Origin: a candidate division Zixibacteria bacterium SM23_81
Lineage (GTDB): Bacteria > SM23-81
DNA: 10,323 bases
Assembly (NCBI GenBank): GCA_001304015.1
Contig: LJUY01000078.1
Coordinates: 1 to 10,323, forward strand
Direction of reading: 5' to 3'
Shown here: positions 1-6,374 of the stretch, in pieces
Numbering within the stretch: position 1 is the stretch's first letter
Layout of the letters: the number at the start of each line of letters is the position of its first letter
The notes under the pieces: model-generated
Told to the model about the DNA's origin: nothing
Seen by the model: the letters and a program-made list of their open reading frames with translations, nothing else
The model's database searches: none
Program-made: the position numbers and the translations under genes

Positions 1-2
1 CA

Positions 3-221
3 TTGGAGCCTTTTGTCCAAAAAGTTGAGCAGGTAGGAGTCGAAGGCCAACAGATTTGTCCCAGGTGCGGAGCTGAAACGTCTCCCGAAATGAGGTACTG
101 TGGCGAGTGTGGCTTCAACCTGGCCTCAAAAGTAGGGGTGTCAACCTGCCCCATGTGCGGGGCTGAGGTACACTCCAGGATGAATTTCTGTGGGAGGTGT
201 GGTGTCCCCCTTGTGCCGTAA
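3..221 (+). CDS. Double zinc-ribbon protein (probably 5'-truncated)
   Basis: The open frame runs in from the window edge; the first usable codon is a TTG at base 3, but the true start may lie outside. The visible 72 residues hold two near-identical zinc ribbons. The first has cysteines at 19, 22, 33 and 36 and the second at 49, 52, 63 and 66. Each is CxxC-10 residues-CxxC, with a 30-residue period, so the two arose by internal duplication. Each ribbon should bind one zinc ion. In archaea such DZR-type ribbons are often the tail of a larger membrane or regulatory protein, or small stand-alone adaptors; nothing here tells which, so no function is assigned. It converges on the dehydrogenase gene downstream. 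Confidence 0.75.
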   Translation: MEPFVQKVEQVGVEGQQICPRCGAETSPEMRYCGECGFNLASKVGVSTCPMCGAEVHSRMNFCGRCGVPLVP

Positions 222-293
222 TGCATTCATCGTAGTTAATATGGTGGAGAGAATCTCTTAGACACGGATTCATCGGTGTCAATGGAAAATCCA

Positions 294-1328
294 TCATCGA
301 CTGTCTTGATCCAGCCCCAGCTCCTTCGCAAGTTTGACTATGCTGTCCCAGATTTCCTCAGGTAAGGGGATGCCCTCTTTCATCCGTTTCTCTTTCGTCT
401 CCCATTCAGGTTCACCTGGGATGAGCACTTTGTTGCCCGGTTCTGGTTCAACGGCTTTTACCTGGGCGATTAGCTGGTCTGTGTTCCGTTTGAAGTTGTC
501 CAGCCCCACGAAAGCCTCAGGGTTGATGGCTATCGCAAACACGCCATTCGCCGAGGGAGGTATACGGTTTGGGTTAGGCCCTGTCCTAGATCCCGTGAGG
601 ACAGCGCCGAGGAGCTCAGAGACGAGCTGAAGGCAGTAGCCTTTGTACAGCCCGAAGGGAAGGAGCCACCCCCCTTCTTTGACTGCGAATGGATCGTCAG
701 TGGGGTTATTATCACTGTCCCTGGCCCAGTGGGTTGGTATCTTCGCGTTTTTCGCCCTGGCGACGGATAATTTTCCGTCGGCGACGACGGATGTGGCGTA
801 GTCTGTTAGGAAGGGTTCGGTTTCTCCGGTGGGGACTGCCACGCTCAACGGGTTTGTCCCAAAGAACTTGCCGAGGCCCCCGAAGACCGAGACAGAGGGT
901 GTGCCGACGTTGACAAACATGAGGGCTATTATGCCCTGTCTTGCCGCCCAGTCGGTGTAGAATCCGATGCGGCCTATGTGGTTGCAGTTGAAGGCGCCGA
1001 TGGCGCTCACCATGTTTTCCTTCGCCTTTCTTACAGCAGCTTCGACGAGGTACTTGGCGGTGACTTGGCCGGGGGCCCATCTGCCGTCGATTAGGGCCGT
1101 GGTGGCCGTCTCCTGGACGATCCTGGGCTCTGCGTCGACCTGAATGTGACCGCCTTTGATGCGGTCAGAATAGGTCACGTAGTATTGCACGCCGTGGGAG
1201 TCGTGGCCCGTGAGGCTTGCCTCGACCAGGGTCTCTGCGACGAATTTAGCTTTCTCCTGCGTCAGCCCTTGGGCCTTGAATATTTCGGTGCCCAGTTTCA
1301 GAAGCATGTCTGCGGGTTGGAGGAACAT
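294..1328 (-). CDS. Malate/L-lactate dehydrogenase family (Ldh2) NAD(P)-dependent oxidoreductase
   Basis: A 344-residue protein of the Ldh_2 family (malate, L-lactate, L-sulfolactate, ureidoglycolate and related 2-hydroxyacid dehydrogenases with a non-Rossmann fold), at the family's usual length. Visible motifs are TGHDSHGV (residues 40-47), CNHIGR with a conserved histidine at 117, the nucleotide-binding GTNPLSVAVP (157-166), and the long LYKGYCLQLVSELLGAVLTG block (227-246). It should catalyse reversible oxidation of a 2-hydroxyacid to a 2-oxoacid in the cytoplasm; the substrate cannot be read from sequence. The frame stays open upstream to 1538, but that would overlap the neighbouring aldolase gene and adds a low-complexity Arg-rich stretch. 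The ATG at 1328 fits both the family start and a TATA element 27 bases ahead. Confidence 0.92.
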   Translation of the reverse strand: MFLQPADMLLKLGTEIFKAQGLTQEKAKFVAETLVEASLTGHDSHGVQYYVTYSDRIKGGHIQVDAEPRIVQETATTALIDGRWAPGQVTAKYLVEAAVRKAKENMVSAIGAFNCNHIGRIGFYTDWAARQGIIALMFVNVGTPSVSVFGGLGKFFGTNPLSVAVPTGETEPFLTDYATSVVADGKLSVARAKNAKIPTHWARDSDNNPTDDPFAVKEGGWLLPFGLYKGYCLQLVSELLGAVLTGSRTGPNPNRIPPSANGVFAIAINPEAFVGLDNFKRNTDQLIAQVKAVEPEPGNKVLIPGEPEWETKEKRMKEGIPLPEEIWDSIVKLAKELGLDQDSR

Positions 1329-1350
1329 GTCGATAGACAATGAGGCGAGG

Positions 1351-1360
1351 AGTATAAAGG
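1351..1360 (-). promoter_or_regulatory. TATA element of the Ldh2-family gene (leaderless)
   Basis: Read on the minus strand this is CCTTTATACT, centred about 27 bases before the ATG at 1328. That is the usual archaeal TATA-to-start-site distance, so the transcript would begin at or next to the start codon. It lies in the 53-base gap after the aldolase stop, so this gene can be transcribed alone. Seen by eye only. Confidence 0.55.
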
Positions 1361-1381
1361 TGTGAGGGCAGAGGAGCACTT

Positions 1382-2358
1382 TTATACCTTTGGCACGAGC
1401 TCGGCTATGCCCTGGAGGAAGGCTTCGATGTCCTCCATTTCGATGCCGTAGTGGGTGACGAGCCTCAGTCTGGAGGTCGTGCCCCGGCTCTTCCAGCCGA
1501 GCTTGGCGCATGCCTCGGTCCATTCGATTCCGGTCCATCCGAGGTCTGAGAGGTCGATGTAAACCATGTTGGTCTTCACGGGGTTGAGTATCTTTATGCC
1601 GTTTATCTCGCTCAGGCCTTCGGCAAGTCGTTTGGCGTTAGCATGATCGTTTACCAGCCTATCCACCATCTTCGTAAGTGCGACGATGCCGGGGGCTGCT
1701 ATGATCCCCACTTGCCGCCTCCCGCCACCCAGCATCTTCCGATACTTGCGGGCCTTCTTTATGAGGTTCTCTGGTCCAACTACCATGGATCCTATTGGGG
1801 CGGATAGGCCCTTGGAAAGGCAGATCTGAACGGTGTCGGCGTACTGGGTCAACTCTTTGACGTCGACTCCAAGGGCAATGGCAGCGTTGAAGACCCTGGC
1901 GCCGTCGAGGTGCACTCCTAGGCCGTGCTCTTTGGCCACGTCCCAGTCGGCCTTCATCTGGTCGACGGTTAGGGGGATGCCTCCTGAGGTGTTGTGGGTG
2001 TTCTCCACGCAGAGGAGGGAAGTGGGGGCGTGGTGGATATTGTCGCCCCTCACGGAAGCCCTGATGTCTTCGGGCTTGATCCAGCCCATCTCGCCTTCTA
2101 TGGTGCGGGCCATGAGGCTTCCCATGACGGCGAGTCCTCCAACCTCGTTCAAGTAGATGTGGCTGTTTCTTTCTAGGATGATCTCGTCGCCTCTGTTGGT
2201 GTGGGAGAGGATGGCCACGGCGTTCCCCTGGGTACCGCTGGTGACGAAGAGGGCGGCCTCCTTTCCAAGCATCTCGGCGGATAGGCGCTCGAGCTCATTG
2301 ACGGTGGGGTCGGCTTAGTGACCGTGTCGCTCCTGAAGTCGAGGTTCTTCTCTACCAT
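1382..2358 (-). pseudogene. ltaE: Low-specificity L-threonine aldolase, broken by a small deletion and frameshift
   Basis: PLP-dependent fold-type I enzyme that cleaves L-threonine or allo-threonine to glycine and acetaldehyde. The gene is in two frames. From the ATG at 2358 it reads MVEKNLDFRSDTVTKPT, the family's N-terminus, then leaves frame. The rest (from about 2305) reads TVNELERLSAEMLGKEA and continues intact, with the PLP-lysine motif CLSKGLSAPIGS, HLDGAR (PLP-binding Asp and Arg), ENTHN and SGTQGN. The family segment normally between the parts, about 20 residues including GDDVYGEDP, is absent. The join lies at GACCCC (2306-2311 on the plus strand as ggggtc), which fits loss of 61 bases between two GACCCC copies. 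A protein started at the internal ATG (2272, 296 residues) would lack the N-terminal arm and this loop. It could be a real null allele or an assembly error. Confidence 0.85.
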
Positions 2359-2404
2359 GAGTTTCAGCCTTCTCTAGAATGGGCGCGGAGGTTACTTAAT
2401 ATGT

Positions 2405-3055
2405 TTAACTATACCGGGATGCGTTCAGGTGTGACTGTTTGATGTGCTCGCCGGCGTTCTCGAGGACCGGAGTGCCATGCCCGGGGAGCATTATGTCCAC
2501 CTCTAGCTCGGTGAGCTTCCTCAGGGAATTGATGATTGCCTTGAGGCTGCCCGACTCCCCGTCACATCTTCCAAAGCTACCTTCAGGGAACACGGTGTCT
2601 CCTGAGAACAGTATCTTGCGATCCTCGTTGTAGAGACACACGCTGCCCTCTGTGTGCCCCGGGGTCCAGATGACCTCAAACGGCCCGATCTCCGTCTCGA
2701 TTAGGTCCCCGTCCTCGACTATCACGAGGTTTTGACCGAATCTTGAGGCTATGTACTTGGTGTCCAGTTTGTGGACGAAGACCTTGGGGTCGGCTCTCTC
2801 GAGGATGATGAAGGCTCCCATTGCGTGGTCATGGTGGGCGTGGGTGAGGACGATCCCTTTCACCATGTTTGGGGTCACACCGAGTTCCTCGAGCTGAGGC
2901 CAGACAGGATTAGCGTAATTGCCAACGCCAGTGTCAAATATCACGGCTTCGTCTTTCCCGACGACATAGATGTTGCTGCAAAGGCCTTCACCGATTATTA
3001 GATGTATGCCCTTTAATCTTTCTGAGTATTCGCCCAAATCAAAGGTCCTTGGCAA
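2405..3055 (-). CDS. Metallo-beta-lactamase-fold hydrolase (glyoxalase II-like)
   Basis: A 216-residue cytoplasmic metallohydrolase. The full dinuclear metal site of the family is present: THAHHDH (His72, His74, Asp76, His77), His134 in PGHTEGS, Asp153 in SGDTVFPEGS and His193 in PGHGTP. The order and spacing match glyoxalase II-like and archaeal MBL hydrolases; the physiological substrate (thioester, lactone, phosphodiester or other) is unknown. Flavodiiron or RNase J-type extra domains are absent. The start is a TTG at 3055, the only start available before a long stretch without ATG, GTG or TTG. A TATA-like TTTTTATT (3086-3093, minus strand) lies about 34 bases ahead, and a perfect palindrome sits between it and the start, suggesting operator control. 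The broken aldolase gene follows after 46 bases on the same strand. Confidence 0.9.
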   Translation of the reverse strand: MPRTFDLGEYSERLKGIHLIIGEGLCSNIYVVGKDEAVIFDTGVGNYANPVWPQLEELGVTPNMVKGIVLTHAHHDHAMGAFIILERADPKVFVHKLDTKYIASRFGQNLVIVEDGDLIETEIGPFEVIWTPGHTEGSVCLYNEDRKILFSGDTVFPEGSFGRCDGESGSLKAIINSLRKLTELEVDIMLPGHGTPVLENAGEHIKQSHLNASRYS

Positions 3056-3056
3056 T

Positions 3057-3078
3057 GTAAATCGACCACTCGATTTAC
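3057..3078. promoter_or_regulatory. Perfect 9-bp inverted repeat before the MBL hydrolase start (candidate operator)
   Basis: GTAAATCGA, a CCAC spacer, then TCGATTTAC: two perfect 9-base arms 4 bases apart, ending one base before the TTG start at 3055. A TATA-like element is centred near 3090, so the predicted transcription start (about 3063) falls inside the palindrome. This is the expected place for an archaeal repressor operator. As RNA it would form a 9-bp hairpin with a tetraloop touching the start codon. Which mode applies is inference. Confidence 0.6.
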
Positions 3079-3223
3079 GTAACTCAATAAAAACCCTTCC
3101 CAGTTGCCTTTTTTCAGTGCTCGCCCGTGCGCGTCATGGCGAGGCCCAATCCTAGAAAGGGGGGGATAAGCTCATTGAAGTTATTCCCTCCTAGAGAATC
3201 AACTATGTCTTAAATCTTATTTT

Positions 3224-3865
3224 CTAGGTGGTCCAAAGGGCGGCCTTACCTAGATACTCGTTGACCTCCCACTCCTTGACCGAGACATTGTCCACATCCA
3301 GAGCAAAGATAGAGTGGAGCCTTGCGTTCTTTATCTCTTCATAAGAAACAGGTGGGCTGGTGTAATAGAGGTCACAGAGCTTCTTGATCGTGGATATCTC
3401 TTCATCCGTTCTGAATCTGGGAGGTTTGGTCAGCGCCGGGTGGATCTGCATGATATAGTACGGCGGAGTAGCCAAGATGAACTTGTTTGCGAACCCGCTA
3501 TACCTTGTGACCTTGCTGGCAATTCTGGCACGGAGATACGTCAGAGGGTCGAGGGCGTTCTCCGGGGAGACAAAACCCGTCTCCACCTCGACGATCGCTG
3601 TGCCATAACCCTTTATGGCGTAAACGTCGCAGAGGACCTTGTCGACGGTGTGCTCGAGCTCCACCTCGAAGCCGCTCTTGATGAGGTGCATGGCACAGAT
3701 GAGCTCCAGGACAGAGTGGTTGATCTTCGCCTTGTTCATCTTGTTGAGCTTGATCAGCTTGTCCCTGAGCTCCACCAACTGGGCGTATTCAGCATCGTCC
3801 AGCCCTGCCCGCATCTTCCCGAGGATGATGTCCAGGTCATCCCTGAAGCGGTTCAGCAAACACAC
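3224..3865 (-). CDS. Uncharacterised protein with a PD-(D/E)XK nuclease-like core
   Basis: A 213-residue protein with no named family that I recognise. Residues 10-48 are charged and helical. Residues 49-97 look like the core of the PD-(D/E)XK fold: a helix with Glu54 (HSVLELICAMHLIKSGFEVE), then Asp80 (VLCDVYAI), then Glu93-x-Glu95 on a predicted strand (TAIVEVETGF). The usual lysine of ExK is replaced by glutamate, so metal binding is plausible but cleavage is uncertain. The following TRYSGFANKFILATPP (120-135) fits the helix-strand continuation of such domains. The start is a GTG at 3865; an ATG at 3870 is out of frame and stops after five codons. A TATA-like TTAAATAT lies about 40 bases ahead. 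A 200-residue antisense frame across this gene is a shadow. Confidence 0.75.
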   Translation of the reverse strand: MCLLNRFRDDLDIILGKMRAGLDDAEYAQLVELRDKLIKLNKMNKAKINHSVLELICAMHLIKSGFEVELEHTVDKVLCDVYAIKGYGTAIVEVETGFVSPENALDPLTYLRARIASKVTRYSGFANKFILATPPYYIMQIHPALTKPPRFRTDEEISTIKKLCDLYYTSPPVSYEEIKNARLHSIFALDVDNVSVKEWEVNEYLGKAALWTT

Positions 3866-3935
3866 CTCATCGTAGGCTTCTACTCCTTTGGGAGAGGCCT
3901 AATATTTAACTTGTAAGGTGGCGCCCTCAAGCAGA

Positions 3936-4355
3936 CTATTCTGACCGGTGCTTAATTTCCAAACCTAGACCAATCAGGGGTGCACATCCTTCCACCCTGA
4001 AAAGGTGGCTGGAGCACCTACAATCACTACAGCCGAACCCTTTCACGGGAACTCCTCTCTCTGAAACCGCATCTGCTATGGCACACTCGGTCTTGACATC
4101 AGACTCTCGAACGAATATCGAGTCAACGCTAACCTCTTCCGCCTTGAGTAGGTAGTCAATATGCCAGTGGATTGCCCCATAAGACCCCCGGCTTGTGTTC
4201 AGATGTCGCCTCAACCGGGCGTCGAGACCATTCATGGCTGATCCCACGTAAACATACATACCCTGGGGGAATGTCAGCTGGCCCAAGGCCCCGACATCAA
4301 GAACCAGATCTTTTTCGACTCTTATACAGAGACAGTAAGCCCCACGAGAGGTCAT
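3936..4355 (-). CDS. DUF123 / GIY-YIG-like nuclease-family protein
   Basis: A 139-residue protein of the archaeal-rich DUF123 family, related to GIY-YIG nucleases. Visible marks are the GIY-YIG-like strand pair ending in YVYVGSA (34-40), the helix with GLDARLRRHL (43-52), HWHIDYLL (63-70), a conserved Glu90-Cys91, and the family's cysteine-rich signature GCSDCRCSSHLF (108-119). Members occur alone or fused to endonuclease V or III-type repair enzymes; a role in DNA processing is inferred, and biochemical activity for stand-alone members is not something I can assert. The start ATG at 4355 lies about 24 bases after a TTTAAAAAA element. The gene is divergent from the HAD hydrolase. Confidence 0.88.
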   Translation of the reverse strand: MTSRGAYCLCIRVEKDLVLDVGALGQLTFPQGMYVYVGSAMNGLDARLRRHLNTSRGSYGAIHWHIDYLLKAEEVSVDSIFVRESDVKTECAIADAVSERGVPVKGFGCSDCRCSSHLFRVEGCAPLIGLGLEIKHRSE

Positions 4356-4373
4356 ACCTCTAATTATGGACCA

Positions 4374-4382
4374 TTTTTTAAA
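4374..4382 (-). promoter_or_regulatory. TATA element of the DUF123 gene
   Basis: TTTAAAAAA on the minus strand, about 24-26 bases before the ATG at 4355, consistent with a leaderless or near-leaderless transcript. It shares the 113-base divergent intergenic region with the HAD gene promoter. Confidence 0.45.
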
Positions 4383-4437
4383 GGAGTTCCGCTGTCATCA
4401 CAAGTTCAAGCGCACGGTTGCGAAAAGCCAAAAAATG

Positions 4438-4445
4438 AAAAATAT
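4438..4445 (+). promoter_or_regulatory. TATA element of the HAD hydrolase gene (leaderless)
   Basis: AAAAATAT centred about 27 bases before the ATG at 4469, the normal archaeal TATA-to-start spacing, with no Shine-Dalgarno motif between. A weak GGGG/CCCC inverted repeat (4453-4467) lies between it and the start codon. Confidence 0.5.
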
Positions 4446-4468
4446 GAGCTTAGGGGAACTATACCCCA

Positions 4469-5161
4469 ATGGTTGTAAAAGCGGTCATCCTGGATTTTGG
4501 TGGAACTCTGGCCTCGGGCCAGATCGACTGGGGTGAATACCATCTCGCCATCCAAGGCCTGCTGAAAGGCATGGGATTCCCAGTGAGCCTCAAGAAGCTG
4601 AAGAAGGCTATCGGAGCCTCCCTGGGTGAGCTCGAAAAGATCAGGTCCAGGGGCCAGGAGATGACCCTTGAAGAGGTCTACGGATCAGCCCTGAGCAAGC
4701 TGAGGCTACCGCCCGAGGAGGATATCCTTGAGATGATCCATAACCTCTTCAAGAGGCACTATATCTCAACTTTCTACCCATGCACCGAAGATGTACTTGA
4801 AAGGCTTGCCAAAGGTTACAATGTTGCCCTGATCTCGAACACCATGAGCGACCAGCCCAGGCTGCTATTGGAGGAGACAGGCTTGGACAGGTATTTCGAC
4901 GTGATCGTCTGTTCCAGGGATCTGGGCATCAGGAAACCCAACCCCAAGATCTTCGAATATGTCTTGGAGAGGCTCTGCGTCGAACCGGAAGAGGCGGTGC
5001 ACGTCGGGGACAGCATAGAGGCAGATATGGAGGGAGCTGTGGACTCAGGAATAACGCCCGTGTGGATCAAGAACCCTGAGGAGAGTCCATGGGCCGGTTA
5101 CGCGATTTCGAGTATCTGCGAGCTACCAGAGTTCCTTGAGAAAATTGACCCTAAAAGTTAG
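4469..5161 (+). CDS. HAD-superfamily hydrolase (putative phosphatase)
   Basis: A 230-residue haloacid dehalogenase-superfamily enzyme with an alpha-helical C1-type cap (about 20-100). Motif I is LDFGGTL with nucleophile Asp9, but the second aspartate of the usual DxD is Gly11. Motif II is LISNT (121-125), motif III is Lys156 in RKPNPKIF, and motif IV is HVGDSIEADMEGA with Asp181 and Asp186. This is the layout of phosphoglycolate-phosphatase-like HADs acting on small phosphorylated metabolites in the cytoplasm; the substrate is unknown. Loss of the DxD acid/base occurs in some HAD subfamilies and can go with altered chemistry, so phosphatase activity is likely but not certain. Its stop is 5 bases from the convergent methyltransferase stop. 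Confidence 0.9.
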   Translation: MVVKAVILDFGGTLASGQIDWGEYHLAIQGLLKGMGFPVSLKKLKKAIGASLGELEKIRSRGQEMTLEEVYGSALSKLRLPPEEDILEMIHNLFKRHYISTFYPCTEDVLERLAKGYNVALISNTMSDQPRLLLEETGLDRYFDVIVCSRDLGIRKPNPKIFEYVLERLCVEPEEAVHVGDSIEADMEGAVDSGITPVWIKNPEESPWAGYAISSICELPEFLEKIDPKS

Positions 5162-5166
5162 ATCTG

Positions 5167-5703
5167 TCATTTCATCACATAGATGTGTATTGAGTGGCTC
5201 CGATACCCCTCTTTGAACTTCAGGTTCCTAGCCTGCTGCCAGTTGGGGATGGAGAAGTCGTGGGTTATCACCCTGGCGCCTTGCCTGAGCTCCTGCTCTA
5301 GCTTCGGCCTGACCTTCTCGTTCGCTCCCGTTGTGAGGTACATCGTCACCACATCGGCGGGCTTGAGATCCATGTCGAAGATATTGCCGTGGATAATCTG
5401 GACTCTATCCGCCAGATCCAAGGATTTCACCTTCATCCTAGCTTCTTGGACTAGACGTTTATTGATTTCAACTCCCACGCCTCTCGCCCCAAACTCCTCC
5501 GCCGCCATGATCACGATCCTACCATCCCCGCAGCCTAGATCGTAGAGCCTCTCCCCGGGCTTCAGCTCGGCGCATTCGAGCATCTTCCTAACTACACTCA
5601 CAGGCGACGCGACGAATGGGGCGATCGAGTTACGTCCGTTGAACACGCTTTTATCCTCTGCCGGCTCTCGTTTTATGCATTGTATTTCCTCCAAAGCATA
5701 CAA
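5167..5703 (-). CDS. aKMT-like SAM-dependent protein lysine methyltransferase
   Basis: A class I methyltransferase of up to 178 residues that closely resembles the broad-specificity lysine methyltransferase aKMT of Sulfolobus. Visible features are the substrate-side FVASPVSVVRKMLE (30-43), SAM motif I LYDLGCGDGR (53-62), acidic Glu79 in VGVEI, the catalytic-face VVTMYLTTGANE (118-129), RPKLEQEL (132-139) and RVITHDFSIPNW (144-155). aKMT methylates surface lysines of many proteins including Cren7-type chromatin proteins; the same role here is inferred. The start is uncertain: the longest frame begins at a TTG (5703), but a GTG at 5646 matches the N-terminus of aKMT better and has a CATAAAA element about 28 bases ahead. 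An ATG at 5680 is out of frame and stops after nine codons. Confidence 0.88.
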   Translation of the reverse strand: MYALEEIQCIKREPAEDKSVFNGRNSIAPFVASPVSVVRKMLECAELKPGERLYDLGCGDGRIVIMAAEEFGARGVGVEINKRLVQEARMKVKSLDLADRVQIIHGNIFDMDLKPADVVTMYLTTGANEKVRPKLEQELRQGARVITHDFSIPNWQQARNLKFKEGYRSHSIHIYVMK

Positions 5704-5756
5704 TAAAAAGGGTGTGTAGAGTAGGGGTTGGTCAAAGGCTGATGCAAGGAAGATCG

Positions 5757-5762
5757 TTTATC
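5757..5762 (+). promoter_or_regulatory. TATA element of tag (leaderless)
   Basis: TTTATC centred about 27 bases before the ATG at 5787. It supports that ATG over the upstream in-frame start at 5712, which would precede the promoter. Confidence 0.5.
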
Positions 5763-5786
5763 TCTTTCATTTGGTATGAGTTACAC

Positions 5787-6374
5787 ATGGAAGGAGATTC
5801 GAAGGTCAGATGCTGGAATACAACCAACCCTCTATACATCGAATATCACGATAAAGAATGGGGAGTTCCTGTCATGGATGATGGGACGCTCTTTGAATTT
5901 CTAGTTCTCGAAGGTTTCCAGGCAGGCGTCAATTGGGAGCTGATCCTTAGGAAGAGAGAGAACTTCAGGAAAGCTTTCGACAATTTTGATCCTGTGAAGG
6001 TCTCTCAATACACCGACGAAGATGTGGAGAGGTTGATGAACGACGAAGGCATCATCAGGAACAGGCTCAAAATTACATCAACAATCAACAACGCTCAAAG
6101 GTTCTTGGAGGTGCAGAAAGAGTACGGCTCTTTCAGTGAATACATATGGAGGTTTGTGGATGGAAGGCCGATCAATAATCGGTTCAAATCGTTCAAAGAA
6201 ATGCCATCGAAAACAGAAACTTCGGAAGCAATGAGCAAAGACCTCAAGAAGCGAGGATTCAAGTTTGTGGGGCCTGTAATATGCTACTCGTTTATGCAGG
6301 CTGTCGGTCTAGTGAACGATCATCTTGTACATTGCTATAGACATGACGAAATTATCAGCTGTTTTAAGGAATGA
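5787..6374 (+). CDS. tag: DNA-3-methyladenine glycosylase I
   Basis: Base-excision-repair enzyme that removes 3-methyladenine from alkylated DNA. The 195 residues align with E. coli Tag almost throughout: YHDKEWGVPV (20-29), LEGFQAGVNW (41-50), KRENFRKAF (56-64), FDPVKV (67-72), IIRNRLKI (89-96), LKKRGFKFVGPVICYSFMQA (153-172) and GLVNDH (174-179). The zinc-snap ligands are present as Cys9, His21, His179 and Cys183 (E. coli 4, 17, 175, 179). The substrate-pocket Tyr20, Glu42 and Trp50 correspond to E. coli 16, 38 and 46. An upstream in-frame start (5712) adds 25 non-homologous residues and is rejected on promoter position. Tag is mainly bacterial, so acquisition by transfer is likely. It is encoded alone, with no ada or alkylation-response partner. 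Confidence 0.96.
   Translation: MEGDSKVRCWNTTNPLYIEYHDKEWGVPVMDDGTLFEFLVLEGFQAGVNWELILRKRENFRKAFDNFDPVKVSQYTDEDVERLMNDEGIIRNRLKITSTINNAQRFLEVQKEYGSFSEYIWRFVDGRPINNRFKSFKEMPSKTETSEAMSKDLKKRGFKFVGPVICYSFMQAVGLVNDHLVHCYRHDEIISCFKE

Noticed and set aside
248-294. Short inverted repeats (AGAGA/TCTCT, ATGGA/TCCAT) between the zinc ribbon and the Ldh2-family gene
   Set aside because: Five-base arms without a T-run are too weak to call a terminator.
712-1080. 122-residue minus-strand ORF inside the Ldh2-family gene
   Set aside because: It is Arg- and His-rich out-of-frame translation of a gene with clear family motifs.
1329-1538. N-terminal extension of the Ldh2-family protein
   Set aside because: It overlaps the aldolase gene, is Arg-rich and unlike the family, and lies upstream of the gene's TATA element.
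2173-2358. Separate 61-residue gene at the front of the aldolase
   Set aside because: Its first 17 residues are the aldolase N-terminus; the rest is frameshifted aldolase sequence.
3314-3916. 200-residue plus-strand ORF antisense to the PD-(D/E)XK-like gene
   Set aside because: It mirrors a well-supported gene, its sequence shows no domain pattern, and it has no promoter or ribosome site.
5712-5786. N-terminal extension of Tag
   Set aside because: The added 25 residues have no counterpart in Tag, and the TATA element lies inside them.
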